A stretch of 64,000 nt of DNA, from positions 124,001-188,000 of the forward strand of contig NZ_RXOZ01000034.1 in NCBI RefSeq assembly GCF_003991205.1, in the 5' to 3' direction. Positions 9,424-18,839 of the stretch are shown one piece after another. The notes below the pieces were generated by a model, which was not told the origin of the DNA, did no database searches, and worked only from the letters and a program-made list of their open reading frames with translations. The stretch comes from Georgenia sp. SYP-B2076. GTDB taxonomy: Bacteria > Actinomycetota > Actinomycetes > Actinomycetales > Actinomycetaceae. Within the stretch, counting starts at the first letter, position 1; each line of letters starts with the position of its first letter. Position numbers and translations under genes: made by a program.

Positions 9424-9453
9424 TTCAACCGGTGTCTCCGGTCGCCGTAAAGT
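9424..9453 (+). promoter_or_regulatory. Candidate promoter of the Helicase_C_3 gene
   Basis: TTCAAC (9424-9429) and TAAAGT (9448-9453) are 18 nt apart. The -10 lies 7 nt before the ATG, so the transcript is probably leaderless. Confidence 0.45.
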
Positions 9454-9460
9454 TGGACGG

Positions 9461-11956
9461 ATGGCTGAGGACGGCGCGCCGCGGGCGGCGACGGTGAGGG
9501 GAGAGGCCCTGTTGGCCGAGCTCGCCCGCCGCAAGGACGGCGATCTCACCGCCCTTCTCCTCGCGCGCCCCGACCTCGCCGCGCCAGCCCCGTCCTCGTT
9601 GATGGCCCTGGCTGCCCGCGCCGAGTCGCGACCCAGCGTCGAACGCGCCCTGACCGGCCTCGACTCCGTCGAGCTGGCCGTCGCCGAGGCCGCCGTCGCG
9701 CTCGCCCCACTCCGGCGCCCGACGGCGGCGGCCCTCACCAGGGCCGTCGGTCTCGACGCCGGCCCCGCACGCGCACGACTCCACGAGCTCGCGCTCCTGG
9801 TCAAGGACCTGCCTGTCCCCGCCCTCGCCGAGGCGCTCGGCCTACACCCGGCCGGGCTCGGCCCCACCCTCGCAGAGCTCACGCACACAGCTAAGTCGGC
9901 GCCCGGCGCGAGAGGTTCGGGCGCACAGACACGGGGAACGGCGCCGGGCGCGACGGATCCGGCGGCCACCACGCCCAACGTCACACTCGGTGTCGATGTC
10001 ACGCCCGCTGTCGACGTCGCACCGGGTGGCGGCGTCCCGCCCACGACGCCCGCCGCCCTACGAGCCGTGCTCAGGGACGCCCCCGCGAGCGCCACCAAGA
10101 CCCTGGACGCCCTCACCTGGGGGCCGCCGGTCGGGACCGTGGGAGCCGACACCCTCCCCGAGGGCGCCGCCTGGCTGCTCGCCCGCGGCATCCTCGTCCG
10201 CATCTCCCCAACCCAGCTCGTCCTGCCCCGCGAGGTCGCCCTGGCCGGGCGTGATGGCCGGACCCATGCCGCACCGCCGTCGCCGCCGGCCGTCGACGAC
10301 CTGCGGCGCCTGCCGGGTGCGGTCGTCGAGGCCGAGGGCGCCCGCGCCGCGGAGGAGATCGTCCGGCTCGTGGGCCGGCTGCTGGAGACCTGGCACGCGT
10401 CCCCGGCCACGGTGCTGCGCACCGGCGGGATCGGCGTGCGCGAGCTGCGCCGGGCGGCCACGGCTCTCGAGCTCGCGGAGACCGACGCCGGCCTCGTCAT
10501 CGAGCTCGCCGCCATGGCCGGCCTGCTCTCGCAGGACGGTGACGAGACCGTGTCCTGGTCGCCCTCCCGGGCCGCGCTGGACTGGCGCGAGGACCCCCTG
10601 CCCGTGCGCTGGGCCCACCTGGTCCGGGCCTGGCTCACCTCGGCCCGCACCCCCTGGCTCATCGGGGTCCGCTCCGAGCAGGGCACGCTCCGCGCCGCGC
10701 TCGAGCCCACGCTCGAGCGGGGATGGGCGGCAGACCTGCGCGGCCGGGCGCTGCAGGCCCTGGCCGAGCTGCCCGAAGGCACCGGCGCCGGCGCCCAGCA
10801 GGTCCACGCCACGCTGGCCTGGCGCCGCCCGCGGGCCACCGTCCCGGCGCGCACCGTCGGAGCCGTCCTGGCGGAGGCGGAGCGTCTCGGGTTGACCGGC
10901 GCAGGCGCGCTGACACCGGCCGGTCGCGCGGTCCTGGAGGGGCGGGGACCCGACGACGTCGCCCGGGCGCTCGAGGCCGCGCTCCCCGAGCCCGTCGGTG
11001 ACCTGCTCGTCCAGGGCGACCTCACCGCCGTCGTGCCGGGCCGGCCGCTGCCCGCCCTCGCCGACCTGCTGATGCTGTGCGCCGAGGTGGAGTCCCGGGG
11101 CGCCGCGCTGACGGTGCGGTTCGGCCAGGAGTCCGTGCGTCGCGCGCTCGACGCCGGACTGGGCGCGACCGAGCTGCTGGACGCCCTCGCCTCCTACTCG
11201 CGCACGCCGCTCCCGCAGCCGCTGGAGTACCTCGTGCGCGACACCGCACGCCGGCACGGGCAGGTTCGGGTGGGTGCCGCCGCGGCCTACCTGCGCATGG
11301 ACGACCCGGCCGCCGCCACGACACTCGTGGGGCACCCGGCGCTAACGGACCTCGCCCTGCGCGCCATCGCGCCGACGGTCCTGGTCAGCCCCGTCCCCCC
11401 GGGCGAGGTGCTCGAAACCCTGCGCTCCGCCGGGCTCGCACCCGTGCTCGAGGGACCCGACGGCGTCATTGTGCTCGGCGGCCTCGACGGCCTCGGCGCG
11501 GGCCTGGCGGCCCGTCCGGGCGCGAACGGTCACGGCCATTCGACCTCGCGGGTGCGCGCCGTCGGCGTCCGGGGCCGGCGCGGGATGAGCCGCGGGCTGC
11601 CGACCTATCCGGGGGCGGGGGCGAGCACGTACACCCGTCGGCTCGACGAGGAGGACCTGGCCGTCATCGTCGCACGCATGCGCGCCGGGGAGCGCCAGGC
11701 CAGGCGCGACGCCGGCCGCCGGGCCGACGGCGCGCCGGCCGCGACCGACCCCGTCCATGCGCTCGCGCTGCTGCGCGAGGCCGCGAGCGCCGGCACACCC
11801 GTGGAGATCGTGGTGGTCGGGGCCATGGGCCGGCCCGAGCGCCGCCGCGTCCAGCCGGTGCACATCGACGGTGGCCGGGTGCGCGTGACGGACCTGGACC
11901 GCGACACGGACATGACCGTGGCGATCCACCGCATCTCCGCCGTCGCCACCGTGTAG
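9461..11956 (+). CDS. Helicase-associated (Helicase_C_3/XPB-Ssl2-like C-terminal) protein
   Basis: 831 residues. No Walker motifs are visible, so this is not itself an ATPase. Residues ~90-140 and ~280-420 form predicted winged-helix-like segments. The region around residues 520-690 (EVESRGAALTVRFGQESVRR ... HPALTDLALRAIAPTVLVSP) matches the Helicase_C_3 family, which in actinobacteria accompanies the XPB repair helicase. The bona fide XPB helicase lies 2.9 kb downstream on the same strand, so a joint role in nucleotide excision repair is an inference from family and context. An Ala/Thr/Pro-rich spacer occurs at residues ~150-200. The ATG follows a probable -10 by 7 nt. Confidence 0.8.
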   Translation: MAEDGAPRAATVRGEALLAELARRKDGDLTALLLARPDLAAPAPSSLMALAARAESRPSVERALTGLDSVELAVAEAAVALAPLRRPTAAALTRAVGLDAGPARARLHELALLVKDLPVPALAEALGLHPAGLGPTLAELTHTAKSAPGARGSGAQTRGTAPGATDPAATTPNVTLGVDVTPAVDVAPGGGVPPTTPAALRAVLRDAPASATKTLDALTWGPPVGTVGADTLPEGAAWLLARGILVRISPTQLVLPREVALAGRDGRTHAAPPSPPAVDDLRRLPGAVVEAEGARAAEEIVRLVGRLLETWHASPATVLRTGGIGVRELRRAATALELAETDAGLVIELAAMAGLLSQDGDETVSWSPSRAALDWREDPLPVRWAHLVRAWLTSARTPWLIGVRSEQGTLRAALEPTLERGWAADLRGRALQALAELPEGTGAGAQQVHATLAWRRPRATVPARTVGAVLAEAERLGLTGAGALTPAGRAVLEGRGPDDVARALEAALPEPVGDLLVQGDLTAVVPGRPLPALADLLMLCAEVESRGAALTVRFGQESVRRALDAGLGATELLDALASYSRTPLPQPLEYLVRDTARRHGQVRVGAAAAYLRMDDPAAATTLVGHPALTDLALRAIAPTVLVSPVPPGEVLETLRSAGLAPVLEGPDGVIVLGGLDGLGAGLAARPGANGHGHSTSRVRAVGVRGRRGMSRGLPTYPGAGASTYTRRLDEEDLAVIVARMRAGERQARRDAGRRADGAPAATDPVHALALLREAASAGTPVEIVVVGAMGRPERRRVQPVHIDGGRVRVTDLDRDTDMTVAIHRISAVATV

Positions 11957-12069
11957 TTGAGGCGGCGTCAGGCCGTGCACAACGGGGTGTCCACAGCGCC
12001 ATCCGGAGTGTCAGTACCCCGCCGTAGCGTCGGCAGTGTCGATGATGACGCCGACGGAGGGAAGAGGTC

Positions 12070-12552
12070 ATGTGCCTGATGTGCCAGGGCTGGACCCGGG
12101 AGCAGGTGCTGGAGCTGTACGTCGAGAAGATCAGGAACGACGGGTGGACGATCGTGACGGTCGAGGGTGACCGTGCCCGTCCACCCCTGTCGTACACCGT
12201 GGGGCTGACCCGTTTCCACGATCATCCCGAGCTGGTGATGAGCGGCCTGACCGCCGAGCATGCCAGCAAGGAGCTGGACGAGCTCGCGAGGCATGTGGAA
12301 GACGGGCACCGGTACAGCGCCGGGGACGTCATCATGAGCTTCAGTCCACACCGGTACTCGCTGCTGCGGGTGAACGATCCACGCCGGCTCACGATCGCCC
12401 AGGAGGTCTACGGTCTGGGCGGGGCCAAGATCGTGCCCGCGCTGCAGGTGGTGTGGAGCAACCACGACGGGCAGTGGCCGTGGGACCGAGCCTGGCACGG
12501 CGGGCTCAAGGTGCAGCAGGTCTTCGGGCGGCCCCGGCCGTCGCCGGTGTGA
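12070..12552 (+). CDS. DUF4262 domain protein
   Basis: 160 residues. The family hallmarks PPLSYTVGLTRFHDHPELVMSGL and the C-terminal LQVVWSNHDGQWPWD are clear. DUF4262 has no established biochemical function. The N-terminus MCLMCQGWT carries a CxxC pair. The start is supported by GGAGGGAAGAGG a few bases upstream. The gene is convergent with the aminotransferase gene, only 33 bp apart. No operon partner. Confidence 0.8.
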   Translation: MCLMCQGWTREQVLELYVEKIRNDGWTIVTVEGDRARPPLSYTVGLTRFHDHPELVMSGLTAEHASKELDELARHVEDGHRYSAGDVIMSFSPHRYSLLRVNDPRRLTIAQEVYGLGGAKIVPALQVVWSNHDGQWPWDRAWHGGLKVQQVFGRPRPSPV

Positions 12553-12585
12553 CCGGACGCCGGGCCCGGCGCGATGGTGCGGTTG

Positions 12586-13794
12586 TCACGCGTGGTCGGA
12601 CTGGAACGCGAGGATCCGTTCGACGGCCTCCGCGACGGCGTCGGCACCGGCGGCGAAGGAGAGCCGTACGAAGCGGCCACCGTTGACGGCGTCGAAATCC
12701 CCGCCGGGCACGACGGCGACGCCGGCGTCCTCGAGCAGGGAGCGGCACCAGTGCGCGGAGTCGGCGAACGGGCCCAGGCGCGCGCCCAGGTCGGCGTAGA
12801 GGTAGAACGCGCCGTCCGCGGGCGCGACCGGTCCCCACCCGAGGCGGTCGAGCTGGCCAAGCAGCACCGAGCGCGTCCGGGCGAAGCCCGCGACGCGGTC
12901 GTCGGCCTGGGCGTAGGACTCGGGCGTGAACGCGCCGACGGCCGCCAGCTGTGCCGGCGCGGGCGGGCACAGCGCCACGTTCCCGGCCAGCGCGTCGATG
13001 GCGGCCGCGAGGTCGGCGGGCATCAGCGCCCACCCGAGCCGCCACCCCGTCATGCCCCAGTACTTGGAGAAGGAGGAGATGACGACGGCGCCGCGGTCCA
13101 GCTCCCACGCGCACACGCCGCGCGCGTCCGCGGCGGCGGGGTCCGCCGGGTAGGTGATGCCGTGGTAGATCTCGTCGCTGACCAGCCGCACGCCGTTGTC
13201 CGCGCACCAGTCGCTCAGCGCGGCGAGCTCGTCGCGGGTGACCATCGTGCCGGTTGGGTTCGCGGGCGAGGCGAGGATGAGCCCGGCGAGGGGCCCGTGC
13301 GCAGCGACGGCGGCGTCCAGGGCGTCGGGCGTGGGCTGGAAACGGTCGTCCGGCCCGCAGGCCATCTCGACGACCTCGCAGCCCAGGGCCGCGAGGATGT
13401 TCCGGTACGCCGGGTAGCCGGGGCGGGCGAGGGCCACCCGGTCCCCGGGGTCGAAGGCCGCGAGGAAGGCCAGGACGAAGGCGCCCGAGGACCCCGTGGT
13501 GATCGCGACCTGCTCCGCCGCGACGTCGAGGTCGTACCAGCGCCGGTAGTGCCCGGCGACGGCCTCACGCAGGTCCCGGGTGCCCAGCGCGCTGGTGTAC
13601 CCGAGGTCGAGGCGCGCGCCGTGCGCGTCGGCAGCGAGGCGGTGGACGTCGTCGGGCGCCCCGCCGGAGGGCTCGCCCGCGCACAGGGAGATGACGTCAC
13701 GGCCGGCGCCGCGCAGCTGCGCCACGCGGTCCAGGATGGTCATCACCTGGAAGGGCGGCACCGACGCGCGCCCGGCGACCTTCAGGGGACTCAT
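12586..13794 (-). CDS. PLP-dependent class I/II aminotransferase
   Basis: 402 residues, the usual length for fold-type I aminotransferases. Visible signatures: substrate loop SLCAGEPSGGAPDDV, cofactor-binding TTGSSGAF, SPANPTGTMVTRDEL, DEIYHGITY, and the Schiff-base lysine in SSFSKYWGMTGWRLGW. It resembles aspartate/aromatic aminotransferase-like (AspC subgroup I) enzymes. The exact amino acid donor cannot be told from sequence. The ATG at 13794 was preferred over an upstream in-frame ATG because AACGGGAG precedes it. It is divergent from the DUF2237 gene with 99 bp between. Confidence 0.88.
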   Translation of the reverse strand: MSPLKVAGRASVPPFQVMTILDRVAQLRGAGRDVISLCAGEPSGGAPDDVHRLAADAHGARLDLGYTSALGTRDLREAVAGHYRRWYDLDVAAEQVAITTGSSGAFVLAFLAAFDPGDRVALARPGYPAYRNILAALGCEVVEMACGPDDRFQPTPDALDAAVAAHGPLAGLILASPANPTGTMVTRDELAALSDWCADNGVRLVSDEIYHGITYPADPAAADARGVCAWELDRGAVVISSFSKYWGMTGWRLGWALMPADLAAAIDALAGNVALCPPAPAQLAAVGAFTPESYAQADDRVAGFARTRSVLLGQLDRLGWGPVAPADGAFYLYADLGARLGPFADSAHWCRSLLEDAGVAVVPGGDFDAVNGGRFVRLSFAAGADAVAEAVERILAFQSDHA

Positions 13795-13893
13795 CGCGGC
13801 TCCCGTTCCTCGATGCCGACAGGCTCCCACACCATGGTCGACGCGCTGCGCGACTGCCACGCCGCACCGGCGCCGGGCTGCCATGATCGGTCC

Positions 13894-14283
13894 ATGGCGG
13901 AACGCAACGTCCTCGGCTCAGAGCTGACCGAGTGCGGGATGGACCCGGTCACGGGCTACTACCGGACCGGGCGGTGCAGCGCGGACGAGTCGGACCTCGG
14001 CAACCACAGCGTCTGCGCGGTCATGACCGCGGAGTTCCTCCAGCACCAGCAGAAGGTCGGCAATGACCTGGTGACGCCGCGGCCCGAGTGGCGGTTCCCG
14101 GGGCTGCGGCCCGGGGACCGCTGGTGCGTGGTCGCCGTGCGGTGGTTGCAGGCCTACGACGACGGCTGCGCCGCGCCGGTCGTGCTCGCCTCGACCCACG
14201 AGCGGGCGTTGGAGGCCGTCCCCCTGGAGCTCCTTCAGCAGCACGCCGTCGACGTCCCCGACGACGCAGGGTCGCTCGGATGA
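13894..14283 (+). CDS. DUF2237 family protein
   Basis: 129 residues covering the whole family: NVLGSELTECGMDPVTGYYRTGRC near the N-terminus, HSVCAVMTAEFL, and PGDRWCVVAVRWLQAYDDGCAAPVVLASTHE. The family is conserved, small and of unknown function, and its cysteines (Cys15, Cys28 and others) are retained. The stop overlaps the ATG of the HIT gene (ATGA at 14280-14283), so the two are translationally coupled. Confidence 0.85.
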   Translation: MAERNVLGSELTECGMDPVTGYYRTGRCSADESDLGNHSVCAVMTAEFLQHQQKVGNDLVTPRPEWRFPGLRPGDRWCVVAVRWLQAYDDGCAAPVVLASTHERALEAVPLELLQQHAVDVPDDAGSLG

Positions 14284-14714
14284 ACAGCGCGGCCGCGTCC
14301 TGCACGTTCTGCCGGATCGTCCGCGGGGAGATCCCGGCGCACGTCGTGCTCGAGACCGCGGAGACGATGGCCTTCCTCGACGCCCGGCCGGTGTTCAAGG
14401 GCCACACCCTGCTCGTCCCCCGCGACCACGTCGAGACCCTGCCCGACCTGCCCGCGCCGCTGCTGGCGCCCTACCTGGGCGCCGCCCAACGCTTGGCCAC
14501 GGCGATGACCGAGGGCCTCGGCGCCCAGGGGTCGTTCGTGGCGACCAACAACGTCGTCAGCCAGAGCGTGCCGCACCTGCACGTCCACGTGGTCCCGCGC
14601 ACGAAGGGCGACGGGCTGCGCGGCTTCTTCTGGCCCCGCACGAAGTACGCGGACGACGCCGAGGCGCACGGGTACGCCGAGCGGCTGCGGGCGGCGCTCT
14701 CGCCCGGCGGTTGA
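14280..14714 (+). CDS. HIT family hydrolase/nucleotidyl-binding protein
   Basis: 144 residues. It has the N-terminal CTFCRIVRGEIPAHVV zinc-type motif, GHTLLVPRDHVETLPDL, and the histidine triad HLHVHVV near residue 98. This family hydrolyses nucleoside phosphoramidates, Ap4A or similar. The precise substrate is unknown. It is coupled to the DUF2237 gene by a 4-nt overlap. Confidence 0.9.
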   Translation: MNSAAASCTFCRIVRGEIPAHVVLETAETMAFLDARPVFKGHTLLVPRDHVETLPDLPAPLLAPYLGAAQRLATAMTEGLGAQGSFVATNNVVSQSVPHLHVHVVPRTKGDGLRGFFWPRTKYADDAEAHGYAERLRAALSPGG

Positions 14715-14879
14715 GGCGCGCCCCCGGGCGGGTGCGACAGGCCCCCGACGCGTGACGCGCGCCGTCGGGCGGGTACCGCACGGTGCTCGGTGCCGCGGCC
14801 GCGTCGGCGCGGACGAGCCGCGGGCGTCTGTGACCAGGTTCGCACGCGCCCCGCCCGGTCCAGCGTGGACAATGGCCAG

Positions 14880-16523
14880 ATGCCCGACGGCCCCCTGATC
14901 GTCCAGTCCGACAAGTCGCTCCTGCTCGAGGTCGACCACCCGCGCGCCACGGAGGCGCGCCGGGCGATCGCGCCCTTCGCCGAGCTCGAGCGCGCCCCGG
15001 AGCACGTGCACACCTACCGCCTGACGCCGCTGGGGCTGTGGAACGCGCGCGCCGCGGGGCACGACGCCGAGCAGGTGGTGGCCGCGCTCATCGAGTACTC
15101 CCGCTACCCGGTCCCCCACGCCCTGCTCATTGACATCGCCGAGACGATGGACCGCTACGGGCGCCTCCAGCTGATCAAGCACCCCACGCACGGCCTGGTG
15201 CTGCACGCCCTGGACAAGCCGGTGCTCGAGGAGGTCCTGCGCTCCAAGCGGGTCAAGGGCCTGCTCGGCGAGCGCGTCGACGCCGAGGACGTGATCATCC
15301 ATCCCTCCGAGCGCGGCCACCTCAAGCAGGTCCTCCTCAAGCTCGGCTGGCCCGCGGAGGACCTGGCGGGCTACGTCGACGGCGAGGCACACCCGATCGC
15401 GCTGGAGGAGACCGGCTGGCACCTGCGCCCCTACCAGCAGGAGGCGGTGGACACGTTCTGGTTCGGCGGCTCCGGCGTCGTCGTCCTGCCCTGCGGCGCC
15501 GGCAAGACCATCGTGGGCGCCGGCGCCATGGCCAAGTCGCAGACCACCACCCTGATCCTGGTCACGAACACGGTCTCGGCCCGCCAGTGGCGCGAGGAGC
15601 TCCTGAGGCGCACCACCCTGACCGCGGACGAGATCGGGGAGTACTCCGGCTCCCGCAAGGAGGTCCGGCCCGTCACCATCGCGACCTACCAGGTGCTCAC
15701 CACCAAGCGGAAGGGCGTCTACACGCACCTCGAGCTCCTCGACGCCCACGACTGGGGACTGATCCTCTACGACGAGGTCCACCTCCTGCCCGCCCCGATC
15801 TTCCGCATGACGGCGGACCTGCAGGCGCGCCGCCGCCTCGGCCTGACCGCCACGCTGGTGCGGGAGGACGGGCGCGAGGACGAGGTCTTCTCCCTCATCG
15901 GCCCGAAGCGCTACGACGCGCCGTGGAAGGACATCGAGGCCCAGGGCTACATCGCCCCGGCCGAGTGCGTCGAGGTGCGCCTGACGATGCCCGACCACGA
16001 CCGCATGGTCTACGCCACCGCCGAGCCCGAGGATCGCTACCGCCTCGCCTCGAGCGCCCCGGGCAAGGTGCGCGTGGTCGAGCAGATCCTCGCCAGGCAC
16101 GCGGGCGAGCAGACGCTGGTGATCGGCCAGTACCTCGACCAGCTCGAGGAGCTCGCCGAGGACCTGGACGCCCCGCTGATCACCGGGAAGACGACGGTGA
16201 CGGAGCGGCAGCGCCTCTTCGACGCCTTCCGCTCCGGGGAGATCCAGGTCCTCGTGGTCTCCAAGGTCGCGAACTTCTCCATCGACCTGCCCGAGGCGTC
16301 GGTGGCGGTGCAGGTCTCCGGGTCCTTCGGGTCACGGCAGGAGGAGGCGCAGCGGCTGGGCCGGCTGATGCGGCCCAAGGCCGACGGCAAGACCGCGCAC
16401 TTCTACGCCGTCATCGCCCGGGACACCGTCGACCAGGAGTTCGCCGCGCACCGCCAGCGGTTCCTCGCCGAGCAGGGCTACGCGTACACGATCATCGACG
16501 CCGAGGACCTCGCCGCCGCCTGA
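14880..16523 (+). CDS. DNA repair helicase XPB
   Basis: 547 residues, typical of bacterial XPB. An N-terminal damage-recognition-like region (residues 1-180) precedes helicase domain 1: LRPYQQEAV, Walker A LPCGAGKTIV, DEVH box ILYDEVHLL, and the XPB-specific VREDGREDEV (R-E-D) motif. Helicase domain 2 includes LVIGQYLDQL, VVSKVANFSIDLP, and the arginine motif QEEAQRLGRLMRPK. XPB is a 3'-5' helicase of nucleotide excision repair. The ATG at 14880 has no Shine-Dalgarno, but GACAAT sits 6 nt upstream, compatible with leaderless expression. It likely works with the Helicase_C_3 protein encoded upstream. Confidence 0.95.
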   Translation: MPDGPLIVQSDKSLLLEVDHPRATEARRAIAPFAELERAPEHVHTYRLTPLGLWNARAAGHDAEQVVAALIEYSRYPVPHALLIDIAETMDRYGRLQLIKHPTHGLVLHALDKPVLEEVLRSKRVKGLLGERVDAEDVIIHPSERGHLKQVLLKLGWPAEDLAGYVDGEAHPIALEETGWHLRPYQQEAVDTFWFGGSGVVVLPCGAGKTIVGAGAMAKSQTTTLILVTNTVSARQWREELLRRTTLTADEIGEYSGSRKEVRPVTIATYQVLTTKRKGVYTHLELLDAHDWGLILYDEVHLLPAPIFRMTADLQARRRLGLTATLVREDGREDEVFSLIGPKRYDAPWKDIEAQGYIAPAECVEVRLTMPDHDRMVYATAEPEDRYRLASSAPGKVRVVEQILARHAGEQTLVIGQYLDQLEELAEDLDAPLITGKTTVTERQRLFDAFRSGEIQVLVVSKVANFSIDLPEASVAVQVSGSFGSRQEEAQRLGRLMRPKADGKTAHFYAVIARDTVDQEFAAHRQRFLAEQGYAYTIIDAEDLAAA

Positions 16524-16634
16524 GGCCGACTGCCGCGCCGCCCTTGGCGTGACCGGACAACCAAGTCACCGGTCACCCTGGCCGCCAGTCATGCCGGAGC
16601 ACCGGGGGCGCCCGGCCCCGCCCGGGCACGCCAG

Positions 16635-16717
16635 TTGCCCCATGACCGGTGCTGGAGTCAACGATGGAGGCGCATTCCAGCTCCTGGATCGCCTCACGTG
16701 CACCATTCATGGGGCAA
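16635..16717. repeat. 83-bp inverted-repeat element, copy A (TTGCCCCAYGA family)
   Basis: Bounded by TTGCCCCATGA (16635-16645) and its perfect complement TCATGGGGCAA (16707-16717). The inner sequence is partly complementary too (GGTGC on both arms). The same ends and almost the same length recur at 17907-17988 and 44711-44793. It lies between two convergent genes. It could be a hairpin-forming REP/MITE-like element or a bidirectional terminator. Confidence 0.75.
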
Positions 16718-16771
16718 TGACCGATGACGCGCGCATCGACAGCCATCAGCGCCCCTTCGGACGAGCGGTGC

Positions 16772-16875
16772 GGGCGCGCTCGCTCAGGTGAGGGCGGGCG
16801 CGCTCGCTCAGGTGAGGGCGGGCGCGCTCGCTCAGGTGAGTGCGGCCGGGGCCGGGCGCGCTCCCTCAGGTGCGG
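16772..16875. repeat. 24-bp tandem repeat, three exact copies plus one degenerate
   Basis: GGGCGCGCTCGCTCAGGTGA recurs at 16772, 16796 and 16820, with a degenerate copy near 16853. The repeat is not in a gene and ends ~55 bp before the 3' end of the DUF559 gene. Confidence 0.7.
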
Positions 16876-16928
16876 CCGGGCGGGCGCGGGTGCGTTCAGG
16901 CAGGGCGAGCGTTGCGGACACAGGCTGC

Positions 16929-17790
16929 TCACGCACGGCGAGCGTTGCGCACCTGGGCGAGCGCCCGAGCAACCGCGTCGACCAGCCGACCGCAGTCACC
17001 CGTGATGTCCTCCCAGGTGAAACGGAGCACGACGTACCCGAGCGCGACCAGCTCCCGGTCGCGCCTGCGGTCCTCGCGGTACTCCCGCCTCCCCGAGTGA
17101 TACGAGAACCCGTCGCACTCGACGACCACGCAGTCCTCGACGAGCAGGTCGACCTCGCCTACCCCGTCGATCACCACTCCTGCGCGAACCGTGAACCCGG
17201 CACCGCGGAGCACGAGCCTCGCGCGGGTCTCGGTCGCGGATCGGCTCCTCCCGCTGCACCGGCCGAGCGTGGAACGCGCCTCGACGCTTCCTGGGCCCAC
17301 CAGCGCCCGGTCGAGCTCCTCGGCCGTGACGAGACGGCGGTTCAACGCCGAGTCGACCATCACGATCGCCTGCTCGGGCGGCTGGCACCGCAGCACTCGG
17401 GCGAGGGCATCCGCGATGGGGGCGAGCGGTAGCACCGGGTTCGCGGGCCGTGTCCAGGCAGGCTCCCGATGCACGACGACCCCTGCCTCAAGACGAGACG
17501 GCATGCGTCGCCCGCCGCGGTCTTGCGGAACCGCTGGGTGCACCTCGGAAGGCCGGTGCAGCCACACCAAGCCGTAGAAGGCCCTCACGCTCACGCAGGT
17601 GATCGTTGCGTTGAGCCGACGGGCCGATGGAAGGATCCGCGTCGGCAAGTGCGAACCACCCGTTCCCTTGGTAGCGCACCAGCCCGGTGTGCACCGCCTC
17701 AGCCAGCTGCCGCCGCTGCGCCGCCGTGCGGCTGAGGTCGGCGCGCTTGGCCATACCCCCGAGTTGCTTCAGCTCGTCGTAGATCTCCAT
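16929..17790 (-). pseudogene. DUF559 endonuclease-like protein with AbiEi-like N-terminus, frameshifted
   Basis: Reading leftward, ATG 17790 begins MEIYDELKQLGGMAKRADLS ... NGWFALADADPS, a winged-helix AbiEi-antitoxin-like N-terminus. The frame then fails to continue the family pattern. The continuation (ARRLNATITCVSVRAFYGLVWLHRP ...) is in another frame, down to the C-terminal DUF559 (Vsr-like) domain: EVDLLVEDCVVVECDGFSYHS ... RRDRELVALGYVVLRFTWEDI. The total span of 862 bp is one base over a multiple of three, so a single-base shift near 17600-17640 explains it. Without the shift it would be a ~287-residue protein, normal for the family. It could be a decayed gene or a sequencing error. 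Confidence 0.75.
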
Positions 17791-17906
17791 CCAACGACGA
17801 TGGCGCGGGTGTGGTCCGTGTACCGGAGGGCTCCGGCGCACCTGTGAGCCCGCTGGCCACATCGCGCACTGTGGATCTGGGCGTTGGCGACCAGGCCACG
17901 GCACGA

Positions 17907-17988
17907 TCGCCCCACGAGTGGTGCTGGAGTGACGTTCTGGGCGCCCAGCGGCGCCTCACTGACCCCATCTGCACCGCTCGTGGGGCAA
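17907..17988. repeat. 82-bp inverted-repeat element, copy B (TTGCCCCAYGA family)
   Basis: The left end is TCGCCCCACGAG (17907-17918) and the right end is CTCGTGGGGCAA (17977-17988), with one mismatch. Both arms continue with GGTGC. GGTGCTGGAGT follows the left arm exactly as in copy A. It lies upstream of the DUF559 gene and downstream of the amidotransferase gene. Confidence 0.7.
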
Positions 17989-18038
17989 ACCCGAGTACAG
18001 CCGCCGCTTCGTCCAACGGGGCCAAGCGGCAACCGGCG

Positions 18039-18827
18039 CTAGGCCGCCAGCGCCGACGTCCCGCCGGCCTGCGCATACTCGCGCACCTGCGCGGCGAAGG
18101 CCTGGGCGATGGCCCGGCTCACCGGCGCCGTCTCGGCCTCGCGGGCCCGGGCGTCGGCGACGATCGTGGCCGCGTCGTCGCCGTCCTGCTCGGCCCACCG
18201 GCCCAGGAGCTCGGGCGAGGCCTCCGGGTGGAACTGCACACCCACGGCCGAGCCGACCCGCATGGCCTGGAACGGGTACATGTCCGAGTGGGCGAGCCAC
18301 ACCGCGCCCGGCGGGAGGTCGACGACGGCGTCGGCGTGCATGCTCGGCTGGCGCACCGCGGACGCGGCCGACGCCCCGTCGGCGCGGACGGCCGCCTCGC
18401 CGGCGTGCACTGCCGCCCCGAGCACCGGGTCTTGACCGGCGTCCGGGCGCCAGGTGATGGGCGCCATCCCGGCCTCACGCCCGGGGGGCGCCGCGACCTC
18501 GACACGGCCGCCGAGCGCCACGGCCAGCAGCTGGTGCCCGAGGCAGATACCGAGCACGGGCACGGCGCGCGCGACGGCGTCGGCCAGGAGCCGTCGCGTC
18601 GCGGGCAGCCAGGGGGCCCTGGCGTCGTCGTAGGCGTTCATCGCCCCGCCGAGCACGAGCAGGCCGTCCCCGACCTCGTCGACGGCGGGGACGGCGTCGC
18701 CCTCCCAGGCGCGGATCACGCGGAGCTCGACCCCGGCGAGCCAGTCCGAAAAGCGGTCGAGGGGGACGTCCGTGTCGTGCTGGAGGACCGTCAGGATCGG
18801 CATGTGGCCGGTCGTCGTCTGGTTCAT
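18039..18827 (-). CDS. Class I glutamine amidotransferase-like protein
   Basis: 262 residues from ATG 18827. The nucleophile elbow GICLGHQLLAVALGG holds the catalytic cysteine, and VQFHPEASPELL supplies the His and Glu of the triad. This is a stand-alone GATase1 domain, as in GMP-synthase-like or YfeJ-type proteins. No synthetase partner is adjacent, so the acceptor reaction is unknown. An ATG at 18803 is an alternative start. 18827 is preferred because TACCGT lies 6 nt upstream (leaderless). Confidence 0.85.
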   Translation of the reverse strand: MNQTTTGHMPILTVLQHDTDVPLDRFSDWLAGVELRVIRAWEGDAVPAVDEVGDGLLVLGGAMNAYDDARAPWLPATRRLLADAVARAVPVLGICLGHQLLAVALGGRVEVAAPPGREAGMAPITWRPDAGQDPVLGAAVHAGEAAVRADGASAASAVRQPSMHADAVVDLPPGAVWLAHSDMYPFQAMRVGSAVGVQFHPEASPELLGRWAEQDGDDAATIVADARAREAETAPVSRAIAQAFAAQVREYAQAGGTSALAA

Positions 18828-18833
18828 GCGGAT

Positions 18834-18839
18834 ACGGTA
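18834..18839 (-). promoter_or_regulatory. Candidate -10 element, leaderless amidotransferase transcript
   Basis: On the minus strand TACCGT ends 6 nt before ATG 18827. No Shine-Dalgarno is present. Confidence 0.4.

Larger units (their letters stand above)
16524..16928 (+). other. Gene-free stretch with two repeat structures
   Basis: The ~400 bp between XPB and the convergent DUF559 gene hold an 83-bp inverted-repeat element (16635-16717) and a 24-bp tandem repeat (16772-16875). I see no coding sequence. Confidence 0.6.
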
